DNA of 64,000 nt from NCBI GenBank assembly GCA_030596395.1, contig JAUVKF010000006.1, positions 1-64,000 on the forward strand. Reading direction: 5' to 3'. Shown one piece after another: positions 17,310-26,529 of the stretch. The notes beneath the pieces were generated by a model that made no database searches, was not told the origin of the DNA, and saw only the letters and a program-made list of their open reading frames with translations. Within the stretch, counting starts at the first letter, position 1. Each line of letters begins with the position of its first letter. A program made the position numbers and the translations under genes. This DNA is from Chlorobiota bacterium. Its GTDB lineage: Bacteria > Bacteroidota > Bacteroidia > Bacteroidales > F082.

Positions 17310-18383
17310 ATGACTAAAAAAACACCACCGGAATACAACATAGGCATCATCGGCTGCGGAAAAATGGGCCAAGATCTCTTTGAATTTATGACAGGGTTTC
17401 CTTTTCGGGTGATTTTGATTTGTAAAACAGAAACATCAATTGAACAAATTGAAAAGGCTTTCATCAAAAAGCAAAAACGTGCTTTAAAATATAATTTGAT
17501 CGATAAGGAAACTTTTGATTTTCGACAAGAAAATACAGTTATTACCACCGATCTACAATATCTGAAAACTTGCGATCTGGTTATTGAATCGATTACAGAA
17601 GACATCCAAAAGAAAATGAAATTGTTTAAACAACTTGAACAAATTCTGACACCGCAATGCGTGCTTGCCAGCAATACTTCATCGATTACTCCCGATCATT
17701 TATTTTCAGACCTTCAATTTAAGGGAAGATGCGTTGGCCTTCATTTCTTTTACCCTGTTGCCATGAAAGATATTGTTGAGGTAAACATGGCTAAAAACAC
17801 GAGTGAAGAGATGGTTTCTTTGGTTAAAGAGTTCCTCAGGAAGATTGGAAAGTTTCATATCGTTCTCTCTGAAAGAGATCACTTTATCGTCAATCGAATT
17901 TTTCTGAAAATACAGGCCGGATGTTGCCAATTAATACATAATGAAACTTTGAGTGCAAATGAAATTGATGCTCTGGTCAAAGCACATTTATTCCCGGTTG
18001 GTGTATTTGAATTTTTTGATCATGTGGGAAATGATGTGATGTTGCAATCGGTGAAGAATTATGTTCATTTTGAAGCTGACCCCGAATTTTACCAAGCTTT
18101 GATCGAAGCCCTTCAACAAAAAGTTAATCAAGGCAAATTGGGAATAAAATCCAATTCAGGTTTTTATGATTATCCAGCGGTCATAGAACAAAAACCTCAG
18201 GAAATTTTGGATTCGACAGAACTGGTAAAAAAAATCACTACCTGGTACCTGGATGGCGTTTATGAAGTATTAAACATGGGGATTTGCTCAAAAGAAGAAT
18301 TGGAACATATCGTAAAAGAGTATATAATAGTTGAAAAAAGCCCGTTTGATCTGGCAAAAGAGATAGGATACTCTCCAAAATAA
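17310..18383 (+). CDS. 3-hydroxyacyl-CoA dehydrogenase-like protein
   Basis: A 357-residue protein of the HAD family. The NAD-binding motif GIIGCGKMG is at residues 12-20. SNTSSI at 121-126, the catalytic His145 in GLHFFYP and Glu157 in DIVEV are present; the usual Asn of HFFNP is Tyr here. The C-terminal helical dimerisation domain is complete, with two 3HCDH-type segments. In place of a FabG-type ketoreductase, this enzyme could reduce 3-ketoacyl or oxidise 3-hydroxyacyl thioesters in the pathway. It precedes the FabF-like gene by 34 bp in the same plus-strand run. Confidence 0.85.
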   Translation: MTKKTPPEYNIGIIGCGKMGQDLFEFMTGFPFRVILICKTETSIEQIEKAFIKKQKRALKYNLIDKETFDFRQENTVITTDLQYLKTCDLVIESITEDIQKKMKLFKQLEQILTPQCVLASNTSSITPDHLFSDLQFKGRCVGLHFFYPVAMKDIVEVNMAKNTSEEMVSLVKEFLRKIGKFHIVLSERDHFIVNRIFLKIQAGCCQLIHNETLSANEIDALVKAHLFPVGVFEFFDHVGNDVMLQSVKNYVHFEADPEFYQALIEALQQKVNQGKLGIKSNSGFYDYPAVIEQKPQEILDSTELVKKITTWYLDGVYEVLNMGICSKEELEHIVKEYIIVEKSPFDLAKEIGYSPK

Positions 18384-18417
18384 TTCCTTTCTTTGTCGTT
18401 GAAATTCATATGTAAGA

Positions 18418-19638
18418 ATGACGAAGGACAGCAAAGTATTAATAACCGGAATGAATATCATTTCCTCCCTTGGAATGAGTCTAAAAGAGAATTGGGAGAA
18501 TATGGTAAACGGAAAAAGTGGTGTCAAACGTATTACATTATTCGATCCATCAGGATTAGAAACACAAATTGCTGCACAGGTACCTGATTCATTTGAAGAA
18601 TATGCAGCCGGAAAAGTGAAGAAAAGACAATCAGGTCAAATGACCCGGGTAACCCGTATGTGTTTTGTTTGTGCAAAGGATACTATCGAGTACGAGGCGA
18701 TTGATCTTGAAGGCTTCGATAAAAATCGGGTTGCAGTCATTCTTGGTGTGGTTAATACAGGAAATTCAAGCGTTGAGGATACGCCGGTATCAAGGAATTC
18801 CATTTTGAAGGGGATGAATAACGCCATGTCAGCATGGATTTCGATGCAATATGGTTTAACCGGACCAAGTTACACGGTTGCCACAGCCTGTTCTTCATCG
18901 GCTTATGCGATAGGATTGGGTTACGACCTGATCAAAAGTGGCAGGGCTGATATGGTGATTACTGGTGGGGCTGATTCGATAATAAATCCGGAGGAAATAG
19001 CAGGCTTCAACCAGTTGTTTGCTTTATCAACCGTAAATGATGAACCCGGAAAAGCCAGCAAACCTTTTTCTGAAGACCGGGATGGCTTTGTGATTGGCGA
19101 AGGTGCCGGAATAATGTTACTCGAATCGGAGGAATCGGCGAAAAAAAGAAAAGCGACCATTTATGGTGAAGTTGCCGGATATGCATTAACCACTGAAGGT
19201 TACAATATTATGGCACCAAAAAAAGATGGCGTAGGCATGGCTGAGACCATGGAAAAAGCGATTGAAGATTCAGGGATAAAAAAATCGGAAGTGGATTACA
19301 TCAGCGCGCACGGAACCAGTACAATGCTGAATGATCTCTACGAAACCATGGCCATCAAAAAGGTTTTCGGTGAGCGGGCTTCCTCCATTGCAGTCTCCTC
19401 ACAAAAATCAATGATTGGCCATACGGTTGGAGCAGCCGGTGTGATTGAAGGGATTGTTTCGGCTCTTAGTATAAAAAACAACACTCTCACACCAACTATT
19501 AACCTTGAGAAACCAGATCCTGACCTTGGTTTGGATTATGTGCCAAACGTCAGTAGAAAAGCAGAAATTAAAATCGCATTATCTAATTCCTTTGCCTTTG
19601 GCGGGCATAATGCTACGTTGGTTTTTAGACAGTATTAG
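18418..19638 (+). CDS. FabF-type beta-ketoacyl-ACP synthase
   Basis: A 406-residue KAS II with the full Cys-His-His triad: Cys158 in TACSSSAYA, His in AHGTST, and His in GHTVGAAG. Length and N-terminus (VLITGMNIISSLG) are normal. It should perform decarboxylative chain extension on ACP-bound substrates. It is the last gene of the plus-strand core run. A second intact ketosynthase and a degenerate partner are encoded about 5 kb further on the opposite strand, so this one may work with a different ACP or at a different stage. Confidence 0.9.
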   Translation: MTKDSKVLITGMNIISSLGMSLKENWENMVNGKSGVKRITLFDPSGLETQIAAQVPDSFEEYAAGKVKKRQSGQMTRVTRMCFVCAKDTIEYEAIDLEGFDKNRVAVILGVVNTGNSSVEDTPVSRNSILKGMNNAMSAWISMQYGLTGPSYTVATACSSSAYAIGLGYDLIKSGRADMVITGGADSIINPEEIAGFNQLFALSTVNDEPGKASKPFSEDRDGFVIGEGAGIMLLESEESAKKRKATIYGEVAGYALTTEGYNIMAPKKDGVGMAETMEKAIEDSGIKKSEVDYISAHGTSTMLNDLYETMAIKKVFGERASSIAVSSQKSMIGHTVGAAGVIEGIVSALSIKNNTLTPTINLEKPDPDLGLDYVPNVSRKAEIKIALSNSFAFGGHNATLVFRQY

Positions 19639-19640
19639 GA

Positions 19641-19775
19641 CTATTCAAACCGTTTCATAGCAATAATAATAGAACCCCCAAAAAACCAAGCAGCAAGAGT
19701 AGGTTTTGCCAGATGTAAACTAGGCCAGCTCCTCTTAAAAAAATGTAAAGGTAGTTGTTGATGCCCCTACACTGC
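19641..19775 (-). pseudogene. Decayed 3' fragment of an ABC-2 permease gene
   Basis: Read on the minus strand, this stretch encodes GINNYLYIFLRGAGLVYIWQ followed by NLLLLLGFLG. The C-terminus of the intact permease 1.3 kb away reads GIDTYLDIFVRGAGLVYIWK followed by NLLLLLGFFG. After LGFLG a one-base shift is needed to read on as SIIIAMKRFE-stop, matching the SLVIAAKRFG end of the permease. No start or upstream domain remains. It is therefore the frameshifted remnant of a second permease copy, separated from the intact gene by the ATPase gene. Confidence 0.75.
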
Positions 19776-19807
19776 AGCAACTTTTTTTAATTACTTCCCA
19801 AACAACA

Positions 19808-20938
19808 TTAAATATCATTAACCGAACCAATAAAATGAATATGCATCCCACTTTTCTCAGCTTTATAGGAATCAGTAATATAAGGGCTAAAACAATAATT
19901 GTTTCCGTTTGGATAGATTTCCCGAAACTTTTTCAAATGTGCAGTAGATAGTTTATCAGGGTTTATTTTACATTCAATGATCTCAATTGATTCCCCCAAA
20001 CCTTTGATCACAAAGTCAATCTCACGACCCGATTTATCCTGCCAATAAAAAATTTGATGTTCCATAAAATGGCTTCGAAGCAAATCCAATACCAAATGTT
20101 CCCACAGTAAACCCCTGTCGTTTTCCCTGATATCATTCCAACCATTAATAAAACTTACTAAACCGGTATCAAAACAATAGCATTTTGGGCGTTTAGTAAT
20201 TTCCCGGCGCCCTCCTCCATGGAAAGGGGGAAGTAAATACAACATATTTGAAATACGCATTGCCTCAAGATACGACATCACTGTTGGCCGTGTTAAACTA
20301 CTCAGTTTCGACAAGCCCGTAATCTCAATTAAACTCCCACTTGAGCGAAACAATAAGTGCATTAGTTTTATAAACCCACTTCGATTTCTAACATTAAATA
20401 GCTCCTGGATATCCCTGGCATAAAAACTATCAATCCATTCCGAATAGAATGATTCATCTTTAATCAGGGAAAGTAAGGGCTCGGGTAGTCCGCCATGGAG
20501 AAGCCGGAAATCCAAATCAGTAATATTAAACAGTTCTTTCGATTCATCCCATAGCACAGGAGGAAGGTATATCACACTTTTTCTTCCAGTCAGTGAATCC
20601 TTAAATTTTTGTGTTGCCTCTAATGTAGAAGATCCAGTGGCCAAAATTTTTAAATCTGCAAATTCATCAGCGGATATTTTAAGAATTCTGCTGGGATCTT
20701 CCAAACGGTGAATTTCATCAAATATCAGGACGCTGCCTTTTGGAACACTTTTTAGAAATGATTCCGGATCTTCTAATTTCCTAACTATTGAAGGCAAATC
20801 ACAATTGAGGTAAACCGCATCAACGAACATCTTTGAAATGCTTGTCTTCCCAACCCTCCGTACGCCAGATAACCAGACAATAGGCCTCGTTTTCCATGCT
20901 CTGAGAATCTTCTCTGTCCAAAATGGTCTTCTGATCAT
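19808..20938 (-). CDS. AAA-family ATPase with DUF4143 domain
   Basis: A 376-residue protein. The Walker A motif GVRRVGKTS is at residues 25-33, Walker B reads VLIFDEIH, and a LATGSSTLEA sensor segment follows. The C-terminal half matches DUF4143, including a nuclease-like GREIDFVI...ECK pattern. Such ATPases are widespread, often horizontally transferred and of unclear function, possibly linked to mobile elements or defence. It lies between a decayed permease fragment and the intact permease gene, and no pathway link is evident, so I regard it as an insertion into the biosynthetic cluster. Confidence 0.88.
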   Translation of the reverse strand: MIRRPFWTEKILRAWKTRPIVWLSGVRRVGKTSISKMFVDAVYLNCDLPSIVRKLEDPESFLKSVPKGSVLIFDEIHRLEDPSRILKISADEFADLKILATGSSTLEATQKFKDSLTGRKSVIYLPPVLWDESKELFNITDLDFRLLHGGLPEPLLSLIKDESFYSEWIDSFYARDIQELFNVRNRSGFIKLMHLLFRSSGSLIEITGLSKLSSLTRPTVMSYLEAMRISNMLYLLPPFHGGGRREITKRPKCYCFDTGLVSFINGWNDIRENDRGLLWEHLVLDLLRSHFMEHQIFYWQDKSGREIDFVIKGLGESIEIIECKINPDKLSTAHLKKFREIYPNGNNYCFSPYITDSYKAEKSGMHIHFIGSVNDI

Positions 20939-21044
20939 TGAAAACGTATTTTACATTTAGCCGACCAAATGTAATATATATTTTTGTAATTGCAAGGAAA
21001 TTGGCAATAATTTTTCTTCAATTTGACATTTTAGACTGACTGAT

Positions 21045-22343
21045 TTACCCAAATCTTTTTGCGGCAATCACAAGCGAAACCCCAAAAAATCCAAGAAGTA
21101 GCAGAAGGTTTTTCCAGATATAAACCAGTCCTGCACCGCGCACAAAAATATCCAGATAAGTATCAATTCCCCAGCGTAATGGCGAAAGGTTGGAAACAAT
21201 TTTCAGATTTTCAGGCATCATGTAAACGGGCATAAAAATTCCGCCCAATGCCGCCATTATCACTACCAGAATAGCCCCGAACATCGCTGCCTGGTTGTGG
21301 GTGGATGAATAGGTGCCAACCAGTAATCCAAATCCAATAGCTGATAAAGCCGAGAAAATTGTGGCTATGAATATTGCTAAATACTGGTCACCCATTTCAA
21401 GTGCGGGTAATCCCAACAAAGCAGGAAATACAAAAATACCCACCAAAACCATCAACATAAATTGCATAAAGCAAACCAACAAGTAAGCCAGTGTTTTACC
21501 CATCAGGATATTCAGGTACGAAACAGGTAAGGTACGGATGCGGTCGTAGGTGCCTTCGTTTTTTTCGGCGATCAGGCTGCCGGCCAAAGGAATGACAATA
21601 AAAAACATGGCAAAAAGTGAGAAAGCAGGAACATTGTTCTGCGTGATGCTGGGTTTGATTGTTTTGGAACTATCGCCCGAGTAACGGTCATTAACTTCCA
21701 CGATCTGTTGCGGTATATCACTGATCTCAATCTGTTGTAATGTTTCAAGAATAATCAAAGAAACTGAATCATCTGTTACGATCACTTCCGAAAGTTGGTT
21801 GAAAAGAACCTTTGTCATCAGTCCTGATTCGGCACCTTTAGTTGCCATTTTCACTGCATTGAGGATTGAGATTTTTACAACACCATTTATGACAGGATCG
21901 AATAATAATTGAACACCCTCAATATTTACAACTTCCTCGATACCTTCTTCACCTTCAACAAGTTTACGTAAACCCGAAATAATTTTTAGTTCTGCTTCAT
22001 TGGTTGTGTTTTCAGAGATAATTACACCTGCTTTGAATTTACCTTCGGCGACCAAAACACTGATAAGACTATCAGTAAGTGATTTGTTATTGTATTGATC
22101 AATGAGATTAATCTCTTCGCTAGCTACCAAACTTTCTTTGATCAATGCACCCATGTTGCTTTTATCATGATCAACAAAAAGAATGTTAATATTGGCTCCT
22201 GAAACTGATTGAAAGGCATTGTTTTGCGTTAGAGTCACAACAATGATCAACAGCAAAGGCATGAAAAACAGGATAGCAAGACCGGGTAGGTCCCTCACCA
22301 GGATCAGCAGTTCCTTGCTTATGTTATACCATAGTTTTCTCAT
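21045..22343 (-). CDS. ABC-2 type transporter permease
   Basis: A 432-residue permease. One transmembrane helix near the N-terminus (about residues 20-40) is followed by a large extracytoplasmic domain to about residue 240, and then five or six C-terminal helices, including PVSYLNILMGKTLAYLLVCFMQF. This is the YhgE/NatB-like ABC-2 exporter layout. It lies 1 bp after the ATPase gene, so the two form one exporter. In the cluster it probably moves the product or a precursor across the inner membrane. Confidence 0.87.
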   Translation of the reverse strand: MRKLWYNISKELLILVRDLPGLAILFFMPLLLIIVVTLTQNNAFQSVSGANINILFVDHDKSNMGALIKESLVASEEINLIDQYNNKSLTDSLISVLVAEGKFKAGVIISENTTNEAELKIISGLRKLVEGEEGIEEVVNIEGVQLLFDPVINGVVKISILNAVKMATKGAESGLMTKVLFNQLSEVIVTDDSVSLIILETLQQIEISDIPQQIVEVNDRYSGDSSKTIKPSITQNNVPAFSLFAMFFIVIPLAGSLIAEKNEGTYDRIRTLPVSYLNILMGKTLAYLLVCFMQFMLMVLVGIFVFPALLGLPALEMGDQYLAIFIATIFSALSAIGFGLLVGTYSSTHNQAAMFGAILVVIMAALGGIFMPVYMMPENLKIVSNLSPLRWGIDTYLDIFVRGAGLVYIWKNLLLLLGFFGVSLVIAAKRFG

Positions 22344-22344
22344 A

Positions 22345-23100
22345 TTATTCCCTGAGTGCTTTGCCCGTTATTTTTAAAAAAACATCGCCTAAATCATTGC
22401 ATCCTTTATGCTTGCCGATAAGCGATTTAGGTGTGCCGTTTTCAACAATAATTCCATCATCAATAATGCTGATCAGTGAACACAATTCTTCGGCTTCACT
22501 AAGATAATGGGTTGTATATAATATGGTTGTTCCTTCCTGATTCAGTTCAGTCAGGTATTCAAAAATCAAATTACGCGATTGTGCATCTACTCCAACAGTT
22601 GGCTCATCAAGGATTAAAATTTGTGGTTGATGGATCATGCCGGCTGCCAAATTCGTCCGTCTTTTTATTCCTCCGGAACATTGGTTAATTCTTTTATCCG
22701 CATGTTGATTTAATTGCAGCTGATATAAAAGCTGTTCTATCCTTTCAGTAAGTCGCTTGCCATAAATAGCATGCATTTGCCCGAAATACTCCATGTTTTC
22801 GCGGACGGTCAGACTGGGATAAAGGGCGATTTCTTGTGGCACCAGGCCGATTACAGCCTGGATATTTCTTTTTGTTTCCTGAGTTTCTTGCCTGCCGATC
22901 AAAACTTGCCCATTGTTGATTTTTAACAAACCACAAATAATGGAGATCAATGTTGTTTTTCCTGCAGCATTTGGCCCTAAAATACCATAAAACTCTCCCT
23001 GATTAATAACCAGATCAATACCTTTCAGTGTATCGGTATCATTACCGTTATACTTTTTCCGAAGATTCGAGATCACTATGGCAGGTTTGTTGTTTTGCAT
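22345..23100 (-). CDS. ABC transporter ATP-binding protein
   Basis: A 251-residue nucleotide-binding domain. Walker A is GPNAAGKTT (residues 42-50), the signature is CSGGIKRR in place of LSGG, and Walker B is ILILDEPTVGVD, followed by an H-loop (LYTTHYLSEAEEL). It partners the permease encoded 1 bp downstream and follows the methyltransferase by 2 bp. Confidence 0.92.
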   Translation of the reverse strand: MQNNKPAIVISNLRKKYNGNDTDTLKGIDLVINQGEFYGILGPNAAGKTTLISIICGLLKINNGQVLIGRQETQETKRNIQAVIGLVPQEIALYPSLTVRENMEYFGQMHAIYGKRLTERIEQLLYQLQLNQHADKRINQCSGGIKRRTNLAAGMIHQPQILILDEPTVGVDAQSRNLIFEYLTELNQEGTTILYTTHYLSEAEELCSLISIIDDGIIVENGTPKSLIGKHKGCNDLGDVFLKITGKALRE

Positions 23101-23102
23101 TT

Positions 23103-24203
23103 TCAGATTTTAACTCCTTCAATAATATTAAAAGGCGAAACCGTTTTTACGACTCTGGTTAATTTGAAGCCTGCAAATTCAAAAATGTTCCTGAACTCCC
23201 TGGCCGTTCTTTCTTTGCCATTCTCCGTTACAATAAGCATTTGTAGGTCAAACAATTTGCCAAAACCAGCTTTATTGTCTTCACTGATAACGGTTTCAAT
23301 AACCAGAATTTTTCCTTTTCCTTTCATTTCATTGCTGATTGATTGGAGCAGGCCAATGCAGGCCTCATCATCAAAAGCATGCAAAATATTTTTCAACAAG
23401 TAAGCATTTGCCTTGGGGAGTGTGGTTTCGAAAAAATCACCAGGAACAATTTTAACACGGTCCTCAACACCAAAACGCTGCACCATATTGCCGGCTGTTT
23501 TTACCACATGTGAAAGATCGAATAAAAGGCCTTTTACTGATTGGTTTTTTTGTAGAATGGTACAGAGCAACATGCCCTCACCACCACCAATATCAGCCAG
23601 TGTCCCAATTCCATTGAATGAGTATGCCGAAACAATTGCTGCACTTGAGAGACGCGATGTTTCGCTCATGGCTTTATTGTATAGCTCGTTTTTTTCAGGT
23701 GTATTTTGTAAATGTGTAAAAATATCGGTACCTAACAGTTTTTGAGCAGCATTGGTTCCTGATGTTACACTGTACTTCAATTGGTTGACAACATCCCAAT
23801 TGGTTTCGTTCAACTGGTGGATGATCATGTTTTTCAGGTTGCCCGGTTGTTCCCTGAGTGCATTTGAAAATTTATTGTTTTTAAATACTTTCGGACGGAT
23901 TTCCTCAAAAATACCCTCACTTGCCAATGCACGCATCAGTCGGTATAAGGCAGAAGTATCTGTTTTCGATGCGCCTGCGATTTCTTCAACTGACTTTTCA
24001 TTCTTAGCAACAATTTCTGAAAGGTTTAATTCGCAGGCAACACTAATGGCTTTTGCAATCCAGAAACCCTGAGCTTTCTCAAACACTGCCATACTTGGTG
24101 GCACAAAACGATAATATGTTTTTTTAAGGAAGTTTCGAAAACTACTGATGATCGAAAAAACCCAGACCGGTGGCATATTGTTTACTTTCTGAATATCATT
24201 CAT
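23103..24203 (-). CDS. SAM-dependent O-methyltransferase (Methyltransf_2-like)
   Basis: A 366-residue methyltransferase. An N-terminal winged-helix dimerisation domain (about 35-110) precedes the Rossmann domain. AdoMet motif I reads ADIGGGEGM; later segments read LLFDLSHVV, VPGDFFE and LLKNILHAFDDE, the last matching the region of the catalytic His in plant-type and bacterial O-methyltransferases. It may methylate a hydroxyl or phenol on the product. It is part of the five-gene minus-strand run with the ABC exporter and the KS/CLF pair, 52 bp from the CLF-like gene. Confidence 0.85.
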   Translation of the reverse strand: MNDIQKVNNMPPVWVFSIISSFRNFLKKTYYRFVPPSMAVFEKAQGFWIAKAISVACELNLSEIVAKNEKSVEEIAGASKTDTSALYRLMRALASEGIFEEIRPKVFKNNKFSNALREQPGNLKNMIIHQLNETNWDVVNQLKYSVTSGTNAAQKLLGTDIFTHLQNTPEKNELYNKAMSETSRLSSAAIVSAYSFNGIGTLADIGGGEGMLLCTILQKNQSVKGLLFDLSHVVKTAGNMVQRFGVEDRVKIVPGDFFETTLPKANAYLLKNILHAFDDEACIGLLQSISNEMKGKGKILVIETVISEDNKAGFGKLFDLQMLIVTENGKERTAREFRNIFEFAGFKLTRVVKTVSPFNIIEGVKI

Positions 24204-24255
24204 GCATTGTAAATGAGTACTACAAAAATAACTTTTGATTTGGATAATTTTCTCT

Positions 24256-25323
24256 TTATTCCTTTGGATCAGTTAAAAGTATCAAACTATGATTCATATC
24301 CCTGTAATGATTGTAAATCAGGATATTTCTTACTGGTTTAGTTACATTGTTTTTTAATTGTATAATTTCAGGAACCTCTTGAAGATGTAAAATTTTAGTT
24401 GCCAGCCAAAGGGCAAAAGCACTTGAGGTATGATATTCACCACAAAGGTGTTTGTAATAAGCATGGTTGTTCTCTGAGAAAATTGATTTCATCAGATCAT
24501 AATAAATCCAATCAAAATCTGAATCTCCATTTATCCCAAGAATAACAAGGTCAAGATCTTTGAGTGTAAGGTTCTCGTGATTCAGAAAATTTTCAATCTG
24601 TTTCTCAATTTCAATCCGTCCTTTCGGATTTGAAAAAGTATGAACTGACCTTATTCCTGCATAAGTTTTTTCTGTAGGATGGTTCTCAAGGAAAAAGAAT
24701 GCACTTCCTTCTCCCGCAATCGTACCTTTTGATTTTTCAGTAAACAATGACAAATTATTAGTCTCAGGATTTTTGAAATGGCCAATACGGTCAAAAGTCC
24801 TGAATTGAATTTCTTCAATTTCATCAACCCCACCCACCAAAACGTTTTTGTATTTCCCTTCACTCAAAAGCATCATAGCATCTATTAGTGCACTTTCAAA
24901 CGAAAATGCCCGATGCGAATAGGTCATGTTGTAATTTTTGCAACCCGTTTGAATGGCTATTTGAGAGGCAATTGAACCGTGAGCAGATTGAATAAATGGC
25001 GACGGGGGTACAAACTTCTCATCGTTTTCAATAACAGAATTTAGAAAGACATGGGTGTTTTTAAAACAGCCTTTTCCTGTGCCAACGCATATAGTATCAG
25101 GTGTTTGAATGCCGGCATCATCAAGACAGGATTTTGCCCCGGCCCAACCCAGCTTTAAAACACGGCCTATCCTTCTCAATGCATTTGGATGAAAAAAGTG
25201 AGAGTAATCAGGCTCAATGCACTGGAGCATATTGGTTTTGTATTGCCTTATATCAGTAAGGAATTCCTTATTGTTAAAAGCAGGTTGAGGCGATATGTTG
25301 GCTAAACCATTGATGTAAATCAT
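24256..25323 (-). CDS. Chain-length-factor-like degenerate ketosynthase
   Basis: A 355-residue protein with a ketosynthase fold but no active site. TACSS of the neighbouring KS aligns with RAFSF (Phe140 for Cys), AHGTGS aligns with INGDSD, and GHTLGSSG aligns with GEYHTSSA, so Cys and both His are gone. The VLVGGVDEI and GEGSAFFFLE segments confirm the fold. Its ATG overlaps the stop of the upstream KS gene by 4 bp. A catalytic KS followed by such a partner is the arrangement of type II polyketide and aryl-polyene KS-CLF heterodimers, in which the CLF shapes the tunnel and sets chain length. Confidence 0.82.
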   Translation of the reverse strand: MIYINGLANISPQPAFNNKEFLTDIRQYKTNMLQCIEPDYSHFFHPNALRRIGRVLKLGWAGAKSCLDDAGIQTPDTICVGTGKGCFKNTHVFLNSVIENDEKFVPPSPFIQSAHGSIASQIAIQTGCKNYNMTYSHRAFSFESALIDAMMLLSEGKYKNVLVGGVDEIEEIQFRTFDRIGHFKNPETNNLSLFTEKSKGTIAGEGSAFFFLENHPTEKTYAGIRSVHTFSNPKGRIEIEKQIENFLNHENLTLKDLDLVILGINGDSDFDWIYYDLMKSIFSENNHAYYKHLCGEYHTSSAFALWLATKILHLQEVPEIIQLKNNVTKPVRNILIYNHYRDMNHSLILLTDPKE

Positions 25324-26525
25324 GACTCAGTTTTTAAAAATAGGAGAGAGGTATTGTTGCCTCCAAACCCAAATGAATTTGACAACACATTGTTAATTTT
25401 CATCGATCTGACCAGATCTTTCTCAGGTGTTACATCAACTTCATCCATACTGTTTTTGAAGTTTAAATTTGGAAATACCAGGTTTTTCTGTAAAGATAGG
25501 ATTGAAAAAACAGCCTCAAGTGCTCCCGAACTTCCAAGTGTATGCCCTGTAAATGGTTTTGTTGAACTGAATTTTGGAATATTTTTGCCAAATACCTTTT
25601 CAATTCCTAATGCTTCCGACAGATCATTATTTTCTGATCCAGTTCCATGGGCGTTGATATAATCGATTTTTTTTGGATTCAGACCACTTCCTTCAATGGC
25701 ATTCATCATAGCCATTGCAGCACCCTTGCCATCTGGTGAAAGTGCGGTGAGGTGGTAGGCGTCATTTGAATTACCATACCCACTTAATTCGCAAATGATA
25801 TTTTTTTCCTCAGCCACTTTGTCCGATTCGATCATCAGAAATGCAGCGCCTTCACCAAGGTTAAGCCCTCTCCTGTTTTTGTCGAATGGCTTACTGATCT
25901 GTGGATCAACAATCATCAAAGCATGAAATCCGTTTAGCATCACCTTGGATAAGGCATCAGTTCCGCCAACCAGAACACGGTCGAGCATATTGTGTTTGAC
26001 CATCCGGGCACCGGTCATGATGGCATTAGCTGCTGATGAACAGGCCGTATTAATTGTAGTTTGATAACCGAATATTCCTAATTCTTTTGCGATAACTTCA
26101 GTACTATATCCCCAGTCCTGAGATTCGATGTATTCGTTCCTGCTATCGTTGTTCAAAAAGTCTTGGAGGTAAAGCTCAATATTCGTCATGGATTCGGCAG
26201 TAGTACCTGAGATAATTCCTGTTCTCACATTCGAGTCATTGAAATCTGTATTTTTCGTTGCTTCTCTCGCTGCAATAATCCCAAGCAAAGCTGCTCTGCT
26301 GATTCCTTTTGCATCATTAATTCCTGACAAAGGGATGAGTTCCTTGTTTGAGAGCGGTACTTCTCCGGCAATCAGTTCGTTGCTCAACCTGGTCTTCAAA
26401 TGTCTGATGGCCCCAATTCTTGATCTCCCTTCAATTAGCCGCTCAAGGTTTTGATGAATACCAATTCCCAGTGAGGAAATGATACCCATTCCAGTTACAA
26501 AAACCTTATTTTTTTTAGTATTCAT
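25320..26525 (-). CDS. FabF-type ketosynthase (KS alpha partner)
   Basis: A 401-residue KAS II-like enzyme. The triad is intact: Cys162 in NTACSSAANAI, His in NAHGTGSENND, and His in GHTLGSSGALEA. It is translationally coupled to the CLF-like gene and should form the iterative condensing heterodimer. It differs clearly from the other FabF-like protein of the cluster. The radical SAM gene immediately upstream ends 4 bp from its start, so it is in the same operon. Confidence 0.9.
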   Translation of the reverse strand: MNTKKNKVFVTGMGIISSLGIGIHQNLERLIEGRSRIGAIRHLKTRLSNELIAGEVPLSNKELIPLSGINDAKGISRAALLGIIAAREATKNTDFNDSNVRTGIISGTTAESMTNIELYLQDFLNNDSRNEYIESQDWGYSTEVIAKELGIFGYQTTINTACSSAANAIMTGARMVKHNMLDRVLVGGTDALSKVMLNGFHALMIVDPQISKPFDKNRRGLNLGEGAAFLMIESDKVAEEKNIICELSGYGNSNDAYHLTALSPDGKGAAMAMMNAIEGSGLNPKKIDYINAHGTGSENNDLSEALGIEKVFGKNIPKFSSTKPFTGHTLGSSGALEAVFSILSLQKNLVFPNLNFKNSMDEVDVTPEKDLVRSMKINNVLSNSFGFGGNNTSLLFLKTES

Positions 26526-26529
26526 TTAA

